From contig SBLD01000007.1 in NCBI GenBank assembly GCA_004551485.1, positions 118,946 through 182,945 on the forward strand: 64,000 nucleotides of DNA, given 5' to 3'. Each line of letters begins with the position of its first letter. Within the stretch, counting starts at the first letter, position 1. This stretch comes from Billgrantia azerbaijanica. Lineage in GTDB: Bacteria > Pseudomonadota > Gammaproteobacteria > Pseudomonadales > Halomonadaceae. Both the position numbers and the translations under genes were made by a program. A model generated the notes under the pieces. It was given only the letters and a program-made list of their open reading frames with translations. It had not been told where the DNA came from and did not search any database. Of this stretch, positions 50,166 to 58,943 are shown piece by piece.

Positions 50166-52418
50166 ATGACCATGGATATCCAGGTGGCGGAGGGCGACGT
50201 CGAGCGTCTTTCGCTGCGCGAATACACCGAGAAGGCGTACCTCGACTACTCGATGTACGTCATCCTCGACCGGGCGCTGCCGCACATCGGCGACGGCATG
50301 AAGCCGGTGCAGCGGCGCATCGTCTACGCCATGCGCGAGCTCGCGCTCAACGCCAACGCCAAGTACAAGAAGTCGGCGCGCACCGTCGGCGACGTGCTCG
50401 GCAAGTTCCATCCCCACGGCGACAGCGCCTGCTACGAGGCGATGGTGCTGATGGCCCAGCCCTTCAGCTACCGCTACCCGCTGGTCGACGGCCAGGGCAA
50501 CTGGGGCAGCCCCGACGACCCCAAGTCGTTCGCCGCCATGCGCTACACCGAGGCGCGGCTGTCGAAGTTCGCCGAGATACTGCTCAGCGAACTCGGCCAG
50601 GGCACCGTCGACTGGACGCCCAACTTCGACGGCACCATGAACGAGCCGGTGGTGCTGCCGGCACGCCTGCCCCACGTGCTGCTCAACGGCGGCACCGGCA
50701 TCGCCGTGGGCATGGCCACCGATATCCCGCCGCACAACGTGGTCGAGGTGGTCGACGCCACCTGCCACCTGCTGCGCCACCCGGAAGCGACCACCGCGGA
50801 TCTCGTCGAGCACCTGCCGGCGCCTGACTTCCCCTCCGCGGCGGAGATCATCACCCCGCGCGCGGAGCTCCGCAAGGTCTACGAGAGCGGGCGCGGCTCG
50901 GTGAAGCTGCGCGCCCGTTACGTGCGCGAGGAGGGCAACGTGGTGATCACCGCACTGCCCTACCAGGTGAGCGGGGCCAAGGTGCTCGAGCAGATCGCCG
51001 CCCAGATGCAGGCCAAGAAGCTGCCCATGGTGGCCGACCTGCGCGACGAGTCGACCCACGAGGATCCCACCCGGCTGGTGATCGAGCCGCGCTCCAACCG
51101 CGTCGACGTTGAGGCGATGATGGCGCACCTCTTCGCCACCACCGATCTCGAGAAGAACATCCGCGTCAACCTCAACGTCATCGGCCTGGATGGCCGGCCG
51201 CGGGTGATGCCGCTGCCCGAACTGCTCGGCGAGTGGCTCACCTTCCGCCGCACCACGGTGCGCCGCCGCCTGGAGCACCGCCTGGGCAAGGTCGAGGACC
51301 GCCTGCACATCCTCGAGGGCCTGCTCGTCGCCTACCTCAACATCGACGAGGTGATCCGCATCATCCGCGAGGAGGACGAGCCCAAGGCCGCACTGATGGC
51401 TGCCTTCGGCCTCTCCGACCGCCAGGCCGAGGCGATCCTCGAGCTGCGCCTGCGCCACCTCGCCAAGCTCGAAGAGATGAAGATCCGCGGCGAGCAGGAC
51501 GCCCTGGAGGCCGAGCGCAAGCGGCTGAAGGCGCTGCTCGGCAGCGAGGCCAAGCTCACCGACCTGATCGAGAAGGAGCTGCGCGCCGCGGCCGAGGAGC
51601 ACGGCGACGCGCGCCGTGCGCCGCTGGTCGAGCGCGAGGAGGCGCGCGCGCTCTCCGAGGTGGAACTGCTCGGCGCCGACCCCATCACCGTGGTGCTCTC
51701 CGAGAAGGGCTGGATCCGCGCCGCCAAGGGGCACGACATCGATCCCTCGGGTCTCTCCTACAAGGCCGGCGACCGTTTCCATCTCGCCGCCCGCGGCAAG
51801 ACCAACCAGCCGCTGGTGCTGCTCGACGACACCGGGCGCGCCTACACGCTCGCCGCCCACAACCTGCCCAGCGCGCGCAGCCAGGGCGAGCCGGTCACCG
51901 GACGCGCTAACGTGGTGGCCGGCGCCCACATGGCCGGACTGATGCTGGCGCCGCCGGCGACGCGCTACCTGCTTGCCAGTGACGGCGGCTACGGCTTCGT
52001 GGCCCCGCTCAAGGCGCTGGTCGGCAAGAACAAGTCGGGCAAGGCGGTGCTCAGCGTGCCCAAGGGCTGCAACGTGCTGCCGCCGCGCGCGGTGCCGGCA
52101 GGGGAGGGCGTCAGCGTGGCGGCGGTCTCCAACGAGGGGCGGCTGCTGGTCTTTGCGCTCGAGCAACTGCCGGAGATGGCCAAGGGCAAGGGCAACAAGA
52201 TGATCGATATTCCCGGCTCCCGGGCGGCGCGGCGCGAGGAGTTCGTGCGCGACCTGGTGGTGCTGCCGGCGGGGGCGGCGCTGGTGGTGCGCGCCGGCAA
52301 GCGTCATTTGACCCTCAAGGCCGACGATCTGGACTACTATCGCGGCGAGCGCGGCCGACGCGGCAGCAAGCTGCCCCGTGGCCTGCAGAAGGTGGATAGA
52401 CTCGAGGTGGATACCTGA
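50166..52418 (+). CDS. parC: DNA topoisomerase IV subunit A
   Basis: The DNA-cleaving subunit of topoisomerase IV. The 750-residue protein begins with [19 protein letters not shown] and has the quinolone-resistance region [21 protein letters not shown]. The catalytic tyrosine is Tyr127 in [10 protein letters not shown]. The DALE-type coiled region and a C-terminal beta-pinwheel (from about residue 500) follow. Serine in GDSAC and Glu in CYEAM are the usual sensitive residues. AAGAGGTCAATCA precedes ATG 50166. Confidence 0.97.
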   Translation: MTMDIQVAEGDVERLSLREYTEKAYLDYSMYVILDRALPHIGDGMKPVQRRIVYAMRELALNANAKYKKSARTVGDVLGKFHPHGDSACYEAMVLMAQPFSYRYPLVDGQGNWGSPDDPKSFAAMRYTEARLSKFAEILLSELGQGTVDWTPNFDGTMNEPVVLPARLPHVLLNGGTGIAVGMATDIPPHNVVEVVDATCHLLRHPEATTADLVEHLPAPDFPSAAEIITPRAELRKVYESGRGSVKLRARYVREEGNVVITALPYQVSGAKVLEQIAAQMQAKKLPMVADLRDESTHEDPTRLVIEPRSNRVDVEAMMAHLFATTDLEKNIRVNLNVIGLDGRPRVMPLPELLGEWLTFRRTTVRRRLEHRLGKVEDRLHILEGLLVAYLNIDEVIRIIREEDEPKAALMAAFGLSDRQAEAILELRLRHLAKLEEMKIRGEQDALEAERKRLKALLGSEAKLTDLIEKELRAAAEEHGDARRAPLVEREEARALSEVELLGADPITVVLSEKGWIRAAKGHDIDPSGLSYKAGDRFHLAARGKTNQPLVLLDDTGRAYTLAAHNLPSARSQGEPVTGRANVVAGAHMAGLMLAPPATRYLLASDGGYGFVAPLKALVGKNKSGKAVLSVPKGCNVLPPRAVPAGEGVSVAAVSNEGRLLVFALEQLPEMAKGKGNKMIDIPGSRAARREEFVRDLVVLPAGAALVVRAGKRHLTLKADDLDYYRGERGRRGSKLPRGLQKVDRLEVDT

Positions 52419-52481
52419 CCTGCGTCGCCCCATTTCGTGGGGACAGTGCGAAGAGTCTCAATGCGTCGCTGGGAGGCAGTG

Positions 52482-52590
52482 TTGTGGGAGGCCGGCTCCG
52501 CCGGGCGAAGGGAGCCGCAGGCTCCCCCATACCCTTGGCAGCGCTGCGCGCTGCTTCGTCGAGGCGTCGAACCGGAGCTGAAGCTCCCAC
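52482..52590. repeat. REP-like repeat, full unit
   Basis: A complete unit from GTTGTGGGAGGCCGG to AGCTGAAGCTCCCAC with the long core variant (CGTCGAGGCGTCGAACCGG). It lies 43 bp before the serB start. Confidence 0.88.
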
Positions 52591-52633
52591 TTCTCCAAAG
52601 GCATTCCATGCTTGAGAAGGATACGAAAATACC

Positions 52634-53860
52634 ATGACAAGACGACTGCTGATTCGCGCCACCGGCGCGGCACGACCCGGCCAGCTGGCCGGGCTGGGAC
52701 AGGCCCTGGCGCGCAGTGGCGCCCGGCTGCTCGACATCAACCAGAGCGTGACCTTCGGCATGGTGTCGCTGGAGGCGCTGGTGGGGCTCGACCACGACAG
52801 CGACCTGGAGGCCGCGCTGTCGGCGGCGGGGGACGAGCTGGGGCTCGACGTCCAGGCCATCCAGGTGAGCGCCGAGGAGTACCAGCGTTGGAGCGTGCAG
52901 GCGAGCCAGCCGCGGCTGATCCTCACCCTGCTGGCGCCGCACCTGCCGGCGGGGATCCTCGCCGAGGTTGGCGCGCTCACCGCCGGGCACGGACTCACCG
53001 TGGAGCTGATCCACCGCCTCTCCGGGCGCGAGCCGCTGGATGGCGGCGTGGCGCAGGAGAGCGCGCACGAGCGCGGCGCCTGCGTGGAGTGCTGGCTGCG
53101 CGGCGAGGAGGTCGACCTCGACGCCCTGCGCGAGAAGGCGCTGGCGCTCGGCGCCATGCACGGCGTCGACATCGCCATCCAGGAGGATTCCATCTGGCGC
53201 CGCCACCGCCGGCTGGTCTGCTTCGACATGGACTCCACCCTGATCCAGACCGAGGTGATCGACGAACTGGCGCGCCGCCACGGCGTCGGCGACGAGGTGG
53301 CCGCGGTCACCGAGCGCGCCATGCGCGGCGAGCTCGACTTCCAGCAGAGCTTCCGCGAGCGCATGAGCAAGCTTCGCGGTCTCGACGAGTCGGTCCTGGC
53401 CGAAATTGCCGAGACCCTGCCGCTGATGGACGGCGTCGAGCGGCTGATGTACCACCTCAAGCGGCTGGGCTACCGCACCGCGATCCTCTCCGGCGGCTTC
53501 ACCTACTTCGCCCGCCACCTGCAGGAGAGGCTCGGTTTCGACGAGATCCACGCCAACGAACTGGTCATCGAGAACGGCAAGGTGACCGGCGAGGTCGCCG
53601 AACCGATCCTCGACGCCGACCGCAAGGCACACCTGCTGCATGAGATCGCCGCCCGCGAGGGGCTCGCCATGGAGCAGACCATCGCTGTGGGCGACGGGGC
53701 CAATGACCTCAAGATGCTCGCCGCCGCCGGGCTCGGCATCGCCTTTCGGGCCAAGCCGCTGGTGCGCAGCCAGGCGCGCCAGTCGATCTCGACGCTGGGC
53801 CTCGATGCCGTGCTCTACCTGATGGGCTATCGCGAGGGGGACCTGGAGGAGGGGGCGTAA
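52634..53860 (+). CDS. serB: Phosphoserine phosphatase
   Basis: Catalyses the last step of serine synthesis. The 408-residue protein has an N-terminal tandem ACT-like region (about 5-165) and a C-terminal HAD domain. HAD motif I is DMDSTLIQTEVIDELA with the nucleophile Asp, motif II is LSGGFTYFA, and motif III/IV is VGDGANDLKML. The ACT region suggests feedback by serine or another amino acid. ATG 52634 is preceded by AAGGAT at about 10 bp spacing, close to the repeat. Confidence 0.95.
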   Translation: MTRRLLIRATGAARPGQLAGLGQALARSGARLLDINQSVTFGMVSLEALVGLDHDSDLEAALSAAGDELGLDVQAIQVSAEEYQRWSVQASQPRLILTLLAPHLPAGILAEVGALTAGHGLTVELIHRLSGREPLDGGVAQESAHERGACVECWLRGEEVDLDALREKALALGAMHGVDIAIQEDSIWRRHRRLVCFDMDSTLIQTEVIDELARRHGVGDEVAAVTERAMRGELDFQQSFRERMSKLRGLDESVLAEIAETLPLMDGVERLMYHLKRLGYRTAILSGGFTYFARHLQERLGFDEIHANELVIENGKVTGEVAEPILDADRKAHLLHEIAAREGLAMEQTIAVGDGANDLKMLAAAGLGIAFRAKPLVRSQARQSISTLGLDAVLYLMGYREGDLEEGA

Positions 53861-53925
53861 CCACGCTGGCACCGCTTCGCCATCTGGCGTACCTTCGGGG
53901 AATCCCACCCGCCCCGGAGGTCGCC

Positions 53926-54186
53926 ATGACCCAAGCGCGCTTTACCCCTGAACGCCTCGACGAGCTCAACCTGCTTTGCCTGTTCAACCTCGACACCACC
54001 CAGGAGGGTCTCAAGGTCCACGCCGGCAGCGCGGCTCCCGAGGCCGTGGCCGCCGCCGCGCGGCTGCACGCCAAGGGCCTGCTGACCCAGGCCGACGGCG
54101 GCTACCTCACCTCGCTGGGCCTCGACGCGGCCCGCCATGCCCAGGACCTGCTGGGAATCCTCACCGCCGGTGAGCTCACCACCTGA
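53926..54186 (+). CDS. TIGR02647-type conserved small protein
   Basis: An 86-residue cytoplasmic protein resembling the short conserved TIGR02647 family of Pseudomonas and relatives. The LNLLCLFNLDTTQEGLKVHAG core and the LHAKGLLTQADGGYLTSLG segment are typical. The second half looks like a winged-helix wing, so DNA binding is possible but not shown. CCCGGAGGTCGCC precedes ATG 53926. Confidence 0.75.
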   Translation: MTQARFTPERLDELNLLCLFNLDTTQEGLKVHAGSAAPEAVAAAARLHAKGLLTQADGGYLTSLGLDAARHAQDLLGILTAGELTT

Positions 54187-54209
54187 GACTCGCCGCCGGG
54201 GGCGCGTGG

Positions 54210-54229
54210 GACATGACCTGGATCATGTC
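54210..54229. promoter_or_regulatory. FNR/ANR-box-like palindrome
   Basis: GACATGACCTGGATCATGTC is a 20-bp near-perfect palindrome. Its core ATGAC-CTGG-ATCAT (54213-54226) fits the FNR spacing TTGAT-N4-ATCAA, with symmetric outer mismatches. It lies 24 bp after the upstream stop and 167 bp before a short reading frame with a strong ribosome site. Confidence 0.55.
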
Positions 54230-54395
54230 GCAGTGGCGTCGGCGGCGAGGGCAATTCTTGACTCCGGGTCTTGATGTTGCGGTATCTGACGAATCGGGCA
54301 GTGTTTCTTGTCGACTTGCGGCAATATGACGCGAATTTGCGTGGAAAGGATGGCTGGGGCATGATCATTTCTCCCTACAACGCAGGAGACACGTC

Positions 54396-54509
54396 ATGTC
54401 CATCCATCAGAGCGCTCTCGATTTCGCTTGTGAGGTCCTCAGCCACTGGAATGAGCACGCCCTCGCCCAGCGCGCCGCGCAGGATGCCATTGCGGCCTTC
54501 ATCGGTTGA
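54396..54509 (+). CDS. Candidate 37-residue small protein
   Basis: The reading frame encodes MSIHQSALDFACEVLSHW followed by a helical tail ending AAFIG. GCAGGAGAC lies 7 bp before the ATG, as good a ribosome site as any in the window. The peptide is predicted to be amphipathic and helical, with one cysteine. No family is recognised. It lies alone downstream of an FNR-box-like palindrome. Opposite-strand and out-of-frame readings of the same DNA are longer but have no ribosome site. It is treated as real with moderate confidence. Confidence 0.5.
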   Translation: MSIHQSALDFACEVLSHWNEHALAQRAAQDAIAAFIG

Positions 54510-54840
54510 CGTTCCCGAGGCCTGCTGACAGGGACGGTTGTCCCTCGGCGTCACCGCGGCATGGAACGCCCCTCCTGGCCAGGGTTGGCCATTTTCTCCT
54601 CTCTCTTCAGCCATCGCTGTCTCATCGCTCCTCCCGCTGAGCGTATCCCGACTCTCCTGACAGCCCATCGCTGGTCCTGTCCTGGCCCCGAGCCTTCGAG
54701 CGTGTGCCACCCTTGTCCACCGCTACCCGGGTGATGGTGTGCTGTCCGCGCATGGTACTATCGCACCACTTCCGGAGCCGGTCGGCCGTTGCCGTCGCCC
54801 GACGCCCCTGGATTTCGCAAGCTGTGAGACCCGAGACCCC
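54510..54840. other. Non-coding gap, 331 bp
   Basis: No gene is supported here. A -10-like TACTAT (54756-54761) lies about 80 bp before the truncated reading frame at 54841 and may be its promoter. The composition matches the chromosome, not the low-GC element that follows. Confidence 0.5.
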
Positions 54841-54897
54841 ATGAGCACTGCCTTCATCACCTGGCGCGAGCGCTTCGAGCGGCTGCGAGCGAATTAG
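54841..54897 (+). pseudogene. Truncated 5' end of a chromosomal gene at the element boundary
   Basis: ATG 54841 opens a frame reading MSTAFITWRERFERLRAN, which stops after 18 codons just where the sequence turns AT-rich. The peptide is GC-rich and regular, like the N-terminus of a normal cytoplasmic protein, and no second in-frame start follows. The simplest reading is that an integrative element interrupted this gene. The gene could not be identified. The rest should lie at the other end of the element, outside the window. Confidence 0.45.
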
Positions 54898-55002
54898 GCA
54901 TCTATTATATATAAAACAAACACTTAGCCATTTTTATTGTACGCAGCACAATAGGTAGCCTCTGTGTTATTTCAATCGCTTGCAGGGTATTTGTACGCCG
55001 TT

Positions 55003-55587
55003 TTATCGATATGCTTTCTCAATAGCAGCCTGCAGAGCTTCCTCTAGTGTTAACAAAGTATAATCTCCTTCATAAGTTTTTCTTATTTCTTCAGCTAAAA
55101 GGTGATGACAAGTTATCCGCATAGATTTAAAAGATCGGTTAAATACGCCGGGAAAATATTTATTGGCGTTAATCACGTATTGTATTTCTTGTAATGAGGA
55201 AATGTATCTGGAAATGTACTCTGCTACTTCTGTGCATTTTATTTTCTTGCCAATATTTTTTAATATCTCGGCGTCGTCCCTGACCTCGTGTAGGTTCAAA
55301 GAGGGCATTTCCTGAGAAAAAAATTTTTCGTAATCAGAGAGTGAGGCTAGATGTCTACCTGTATTTTCTATGGGGGCAAGGTGCTGATGGAGTGTGGTTA
55401 GTTTGCTTTTTAGTTTTGCTGCGGTCTCGGCGTACTGCAACTTGTTTTGCCCTTTAATTGATTTTTTGTGTAAGTAAAGTGCCCATGCGGCAACGATTAA
55501 AGCGATTAGAGTAGAAGCATCAGCGGCTACTCCTACCCAGTCTATCCAATCTGGTTTGTCCGCTGCCATGTCAAAAGTTATCAGCAT
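55003..55587 (-). CDS. Low-GC membrane-anchored protein of unknown function
   Basis: A 194-residue protein with one N-terminal membrane helix (about 18-40, GVAADASTLIALIVAAWALYL) and a long soluble helical part rich in Lys and Glu. No enzyme motif is recognised. The base composition is much lower in GC than every neighbour, implying recent acquisition. It sits between the integrase and the boundary, a position where prophages often carry accessory (moron or defence) genes. ATG 55587 follows CAGGGTAAAAA; ATG 55569 is a possible alternative. Single-helix membrane proteins of this size occur among abortive-infection and superinfection-exclusion genes, but nothing in the sequence proves that. Confidence 0.6.
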   Translation of the reverse strand: MLITFDMAADKPDWIDWVGVAADASTLIALIVAAWALYLHKKSIKGQNKLQYAETAAKLKSKLTTLHQHLAPIENTGRHLASLSDYEKFFSQEMPSLNLHEVRDDAEILKNIGKKIKCTEVAEYISRYISSLQEIQYVINANKYFPGVFNRSFKSMRITCHHLLAEEIRKTYEGDYTLLTLEEALQAAIEKAYR

Positions 55588-55654
55588 TTTTTACCCTGTT
55601 GCGGTGGCCATATCAGGATAATACAAGTTTATGGCTTGAAAGGGGTAGGCTGAG

Positions 55655-56815
55655 TTACAAGCTAGAGGGGTCCACCTCCGGCAGGCTCAGGTCGTACACG
55701 TCGAGCATCCGCTCGCTACGGTGGCCGCTGGCTTCCTGCTTGTCGTGGCGGGTGCCATGGGTGTCGGTGATGCCGCGGCGCTTTAGGTCGTGCAGGCCGA
55801 ACTTCTCTTCCTGGGTGATCACGCCGGCGTCGACGGCGGCGGCCATCATGCGGAACCATGCGCTGTCGAGGCCGTGGCGGGTGAGGGCGTCACCGCCGGT
55901 GCCGATGAACAGTGGCCGGCGGGCGGGGTCGAGGGGCACGGCGCGGCCTTTCTTCGCCCAGCGGGCGTTGCGGGTGGCGATGGCGGCGTCCCAGGCGTGG
56001 CGCAGTCGCTCGTTCCAGCGCACCAGGTTGTCGCGGGAGCCCTTGCGACGGTTGGTGCGGATGCCGGCGGGGGTGGCGTTGGCGTCGGTGAGAGTGAGCA
56101 CCTCGATGGCGCGCAGGCGGCAGAGATAGGCGATCTCGATCAGCGCCCACATGTAGGGGGCCACGGCGCCCTTGGCGGTGGTGGTGCCCTGGCTGCGCTC
56201 ATGGCAGAACTGGGTGACGCGGGTGAGCACATGGCGCTCGGGCAGTCGTCGGCGCTGGCGTTCCTGGGCGGCTTCGATCGTCCAGGCGGGATTGCTCGAG
56301 CAGTGGCCGCGATTGATGCCCCAGCGGTAGATCCGCCGCAGGTAGGCAGCGACGTGGTTGGCCTTGGCCGGGGTGCCATCGCGGGCGAGGCGATCCACCA
56401 GGCGTTGGACAATGGCCGGAGTGATGCGGTGCCGGTCCAGGTCGATGAAGGCGGGCCCGGCCTTGGTCTTGGTGCGCTCGAGCACCTTGCAGGAATAGCG
56501 GTAGCTGTCTTGCGTCTTCTTGGCGAGCCGAGTGAACTGGTCGCTGGCGTGGAACTGCTCGGCGAGCCAGCGCAGGGTATGGCGGTCGCTGCGCTGGCGA
56601 TCCTGCATGATCTGGTGCAGCTCCGCCAGCGTAGCCCTGGCCGTGGCGATGTTCTTGCGGCGCCGGCGGTCGCCGTCCTGGTAGAGGGTGTACCAGTTCC
56701 CCCGGCCACGGTGGTCGTAATAGACGCCGTCCGGCAGTTTGGCCTGGTCGATGTGGGCCGGGATGTGGGGGTTGTGGCCGCGCCGGCGGCCACGCTTGAC
56801 GGGTGGTGGGCTCAT
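55655..56815 (-). CDS. int: Tyrosine-type phage integrase
   Basis: A 386-residue site-specific recombinase. An N-terminal arm-binding region (GVYYDHRGRGNWYTLYQDGDRR) and a SAM-like core-binding domain (about 95-185) precede the catalytic domain. Catalytic residues appear as Arg in LCRLRAIEVL, the His-x-x-Arg box as GLHDLKRRGITDT, His in SGHRSERML and the nucleophile Tyr in DVYDLS. The presumed attachment site is the adjacent boundary near 54.9 kb. It overlaps the DUF4224 gene by four bases and points to the boundary. Confidence 0.93.
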   Translation of the reverse strand: MSPPPVKRGRRRGHNPHIPAHIDQAKLPDGVYYDHRGRGNWYTLYQDGDRRRRKNIATARATLAELHQIMQDRQRSDRHTLRWLAEQFHASDQFTRLAKKTQDSYRYSCKVLERTKTKAGPAFIDLDRHRITPAIVQRLVDRLARDGTPAKANHVAAYLRRIYRWGINRGHCSSNPAWTIEAAQERQRRRLPERHVLTRVTQFCHERSQGTTTAKGAVAPYMWALIEIAYLCRLRAIEVLTLTDANATPAGIRTNRRKGSRDNLVRWNERLRHAWDAAIATRNARWAKKGRAVPLDPARRPLFIGTGGDALTRHGLDSAWFRMMAAAVDAGVITQEEKFGLHDLKRRGITDTHGTRHDKQEASGHRSERMLDVYDLSLPEVDPSSL

Positions 56816-57024
56816 AGGATGTCGGGCGAGTAGCTGTCGTCGTTCTGCGCCTGGGTCGTGAGCCCGCCAGCCTGGTTGATCAGGTCAATAGTCGTCCAGG
56901 GGCCGAGCCGGCCGCGAAATACTTTCACGCCCTGCTCGACCAGGCAGCGTTCGATGTCCGCCGGGCGCTGGTAGCCGGTGATGGCGCGCAGATCTTCGCA
57001 GCATAGTACGTTGGGGCTACTCAT
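56812..57024 (-). CDS. DUF4224 protein, likely excisionase-like
   Basis: A 70-residue protein whose CCEDLRAITGYQRPADIERCLVEQGVKVFRG segment matches the DUF4224 pattern (helix-turn-helix-like, ITGYxRPADQ). Genes of this type regularly precede phage integrases and may act as recombination directionality factors. It overlaps the integrase start by four bases and the upstream zinc-ribbon gene by eight. Confidence 0.78.
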   Translation of the reverse strand: MSSPNVLCCEDLRAITGYQRPADIERCLVEQGVKVFRGRLGPWTTIDLINQAGGLTTQAQNDDSYSPDIL

Positions 57025-57316
57025 GGCGTGGCGACTCCGTGTCGGTAATGCCAGCGGGCTCCTCGGTGCTGTGCACCAGGCGCAGCTTGGGGCGTGCCGG
57101 CGGTGCCTCCGTGCCCAGCACGTCCTTGAGCAGGCCGTGGGCTTCGCTGAGTGAGGTGGCCAGCGATTCAGTCAGCTCGCACAGCAGGTCGATGGCCTTG
57201 TCCTTGTTGGCGTAGAGCATCGGGTCGCCGCAGTTGATGCAGCGGTTGTGCGCGTCGAGGTCGCCGGCGTAGGTGGGCCAGCAGCGGGGGCAGTAGGGCC
57301 AGATGAAGTCGCTCAA
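57017..57316 (-). CDS. Small zinc-ribbon phage protein
   Basis: A 99-residue protein opening with SDFIWPYCPRCWPTY and RCINCGDPM, two Cys pairs forming a zinc ribbon. A helical middle (AIDLLCELTESLATSLSEAHG) and a polar tail follow. The start is TTG 57316, which overlaps the methyltransferase stop as TTGA; GGAGGT lies 5 bp upstream and no ATG precedes the ribbon. The function is unknown. Confidence 0.7.
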   Translation of the reverse strand: MSDFIWPYCPRCWPTYAGDLDAHNRCINCGDPMLYANKDKAIDLLCELTESLATSLSEAHGLLKDVLGTEAPPARPKLRLVHSTEEPAGITDTESPRHE

Positions 57317-58824
57317 GCGGCACCTCCAACGGTTTGCAGGGTTGCCACCTGGTGATCGTTGGCGGCGGCGATGGCGGCCATGGGCAGCGGGCTGACGCTG
57401 TTGCCGCACATGCGGGTCTGCGCGGTCACCGTGAAGCGGCGGCCGTCGTGGCCGTGGTCGATGATGTAGCTGTCGGGGAATCCCTGGGCGCGATAGAGCT
57501 CGCGGGGTTTGAGCATGCGCAGGCCAATGTCGACGATCACGTGGGGCACGCCGCGAATCAGCACCGTGACCAGGGCCAGACGGTCGCGGGTGGTCAGGGT
57601 GTCCATGGGCTCGCGCAGATCGCGCGGGCCGCCCTTGCCGTAGTAGCTGATCAGGAACGCTGCCACGCGCAGGGCGCCGGCCTGTGTCTCGGGTGCCAGG
57701 CGGCACTCGACCAGGGCGGTGACCAACTGCTGCTGGCTGCCACGGGCAGAGACAGTGCTGAGCGGCTCGCGGAGGTCGCGGCCTGGGGATTCGTTGAAGC
57801 CGCCGTTCATCTGCGCCATGTAGGCCGTGGCCACGGCATAGCTGCCGCCCCGCGGCCAGGCGGTGATGGTTCGCAGCGGCTCGTCGATCGCGTGCACGGC
57901 GTCGCCGGTGCCGCCGTAGTTGGCGATGGGCACGATGAACGGGTCGCCGCTGCTGAGCACGAAGCGATCGATGCCCTTGGCGATCCTGCGCAGGGTGTTC
58001 GCCGCCAACGGCTTGGGCCGATCGAAGATGCTGCGCGTGGGGATCGTCCAGTCGATGCACTCGGCTGCTGAGCGCCAACTCTTCTGGCCGCGCTTGGGGC
58101 GGCGGTGATGGGTCGGCTTGGGCCAGACGATGGGCTGGCCGTCGCAGCGGGCGATCATGAACAGGCGTTCCCGGGTGGTGGGAGCGCCGTAGTCGCAGGC
58201 GCGCAGGGTGCGCCACTCGACCCGGTAGCCGAGACGGCGCAGCCCTTCCACGAAATGCCCCCAGTTGTGGCCGCGGCGGCTCCGGTCGGGCACCAGAAAC
58301 TGCTCCTGCACCGGCACACGCTCGCCGGGGGCGGCGACGCTGCCGTCGATCTTGATCACCCGGCCAGTTGCCTTGCAGCGCTTGGCGACCAGCGGGCTCC
58401 ACTGCAGGATCTGCTCGACGTTCTCCAGGGTGATCACGCGGGGGCGGACCAGGCCGGCCCACTTGTGCACGACCCACGACAGAGAGCGGATGGCGCGCTT
58501 GCGGGGCTGGCCGCCGCGGGCCTGGCTGTGGTGGGTGCAGTCCGGCGAAGCGTGGAAGTGGCCCACCGGCCGCCCCCGGCAGGCGGCGACGGGGTCGACC
58601 TCGTAGACGTCGGAGAGGTAGTGCTCGGCCCCCGGGTGATTGGCCTGATGCATGCTGATGGCATCGGCGTCGTGGTTGATGGCTACGTGCACGGGGCGGT
58701 TGAGACCCATCTCGAGCCCGGTGCTGGCACCGCCGCCGCCGGCGAACAGGTCGACGTTGATCTCGCCCTGGTAGTCCAGGGCGAACTGGGTGCGCCAGTC
58801 GAGCTGGGGAGGGAGGCGGGTCAT
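57313..58824 (-). CDS. Phage DNA cytosine-5 methyltransferase
   Basis: A 503-residue enzyme of the C5 DNA methyltransferase fold. Motif I is DLFAGGGGASTGLE, motif IV is ASPDCTHHS with the catalytic Cys, motif VI is LENVEQIL, motif VIII is RERLFMIAR and motif X is MCGNSVSP. The P-D-C of motif IV replaces the usual P-P-C, a variant I associate with phage enzymes. A long variable region (about 260-430) should recognise the target. It may protect phage DNA from host restriction. ATG 58824 follows GGGAGG at 8 bp. No cognate endonuclease is visible. Confidence 0.9.
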   Translation of the reverse strand: MTRLPPQLDWRTQFALDYQGEINVDLFAGGGGASTGLEMGLNRPVHVAINHDADAISMHQANHPGAEHYLSDVYEVDPVAACRGRPVGHFHASPDCTHHSQARGGQPRKRAIRSLSWVVHKWAGLVRPRVITLENVEQILQWSPLVAKRCKATGRVIKIDGSVAAPGERVPVQEQFLVPDRSRRGHNWGHFVEGLRRLGYRVEWRTLRACDYGAPTTRERLFMIARCDGQPIVWPKPTHHRRPKRGQKSWRSAAECIDWTIPTRSIFDRPKPLAANTLRRIAKGIDRFVLSSGDPFIVPIANYGGTGDAVHAIDEPLRTITAWPRGGSYAVATAYMAQMNGGFNESPGRDLREPLSTVSARGSQQQLVTALVECRLAPETQAGALRVAAFLISYYGKGGPRDLREPMDTLTTRDRLALVTVLIRGVPHVIVDIGLRMLKPRELYRAQGFPDSYIIDHGHDGRRFTVTAQTRMCGNSVSPLPMAAIAAANDHQVATLQTVGGAA

Positions 58825-58943
58825 CCGGACAGCCTCCCGATCACCCACAGGGCGATCTCGCCGAGTTGCCAGAGGCCGAGGGGTGCGAGGGCGATCAGGG
58901 CGCCGCCGAGGTAAAGGGTGTTGCCGATCGCGCGCTTGCTCAT
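58821..58943 (-). CDS. 40-residue membrane protein
   Basis: MSKRAIGNTLYLGGALIALA begins a peptide with one strongly hydrophobic helix (about 8-35) and positive N-terminal charge. It overlaps its upstream neighbour (ATGA, 58940-58943) and the methyltransferase start (58821-58824). AAGGAGG lies upstream. The tight overlaps on both sides support expression. The family was not recognised. Confidence 0.6.
   Translation of the reverse strand: MSKRAIGNTLYLGGALIALAPLGLWQLGEIALWVIGRLSG

Noticed and set aside
54271-54528. 85-codon rightward frame overlapping the small protein
   Set aside because: No ribosome site, no recognisable sequence pattern, and it ends in a Ser/Pro/Arg-rich out-of-frame tail of the better-supported short frame.
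54375-54710. 111-codon leftward frame
   Set aside because: No ribosome site or family, and composition typical of an antisense shadow.
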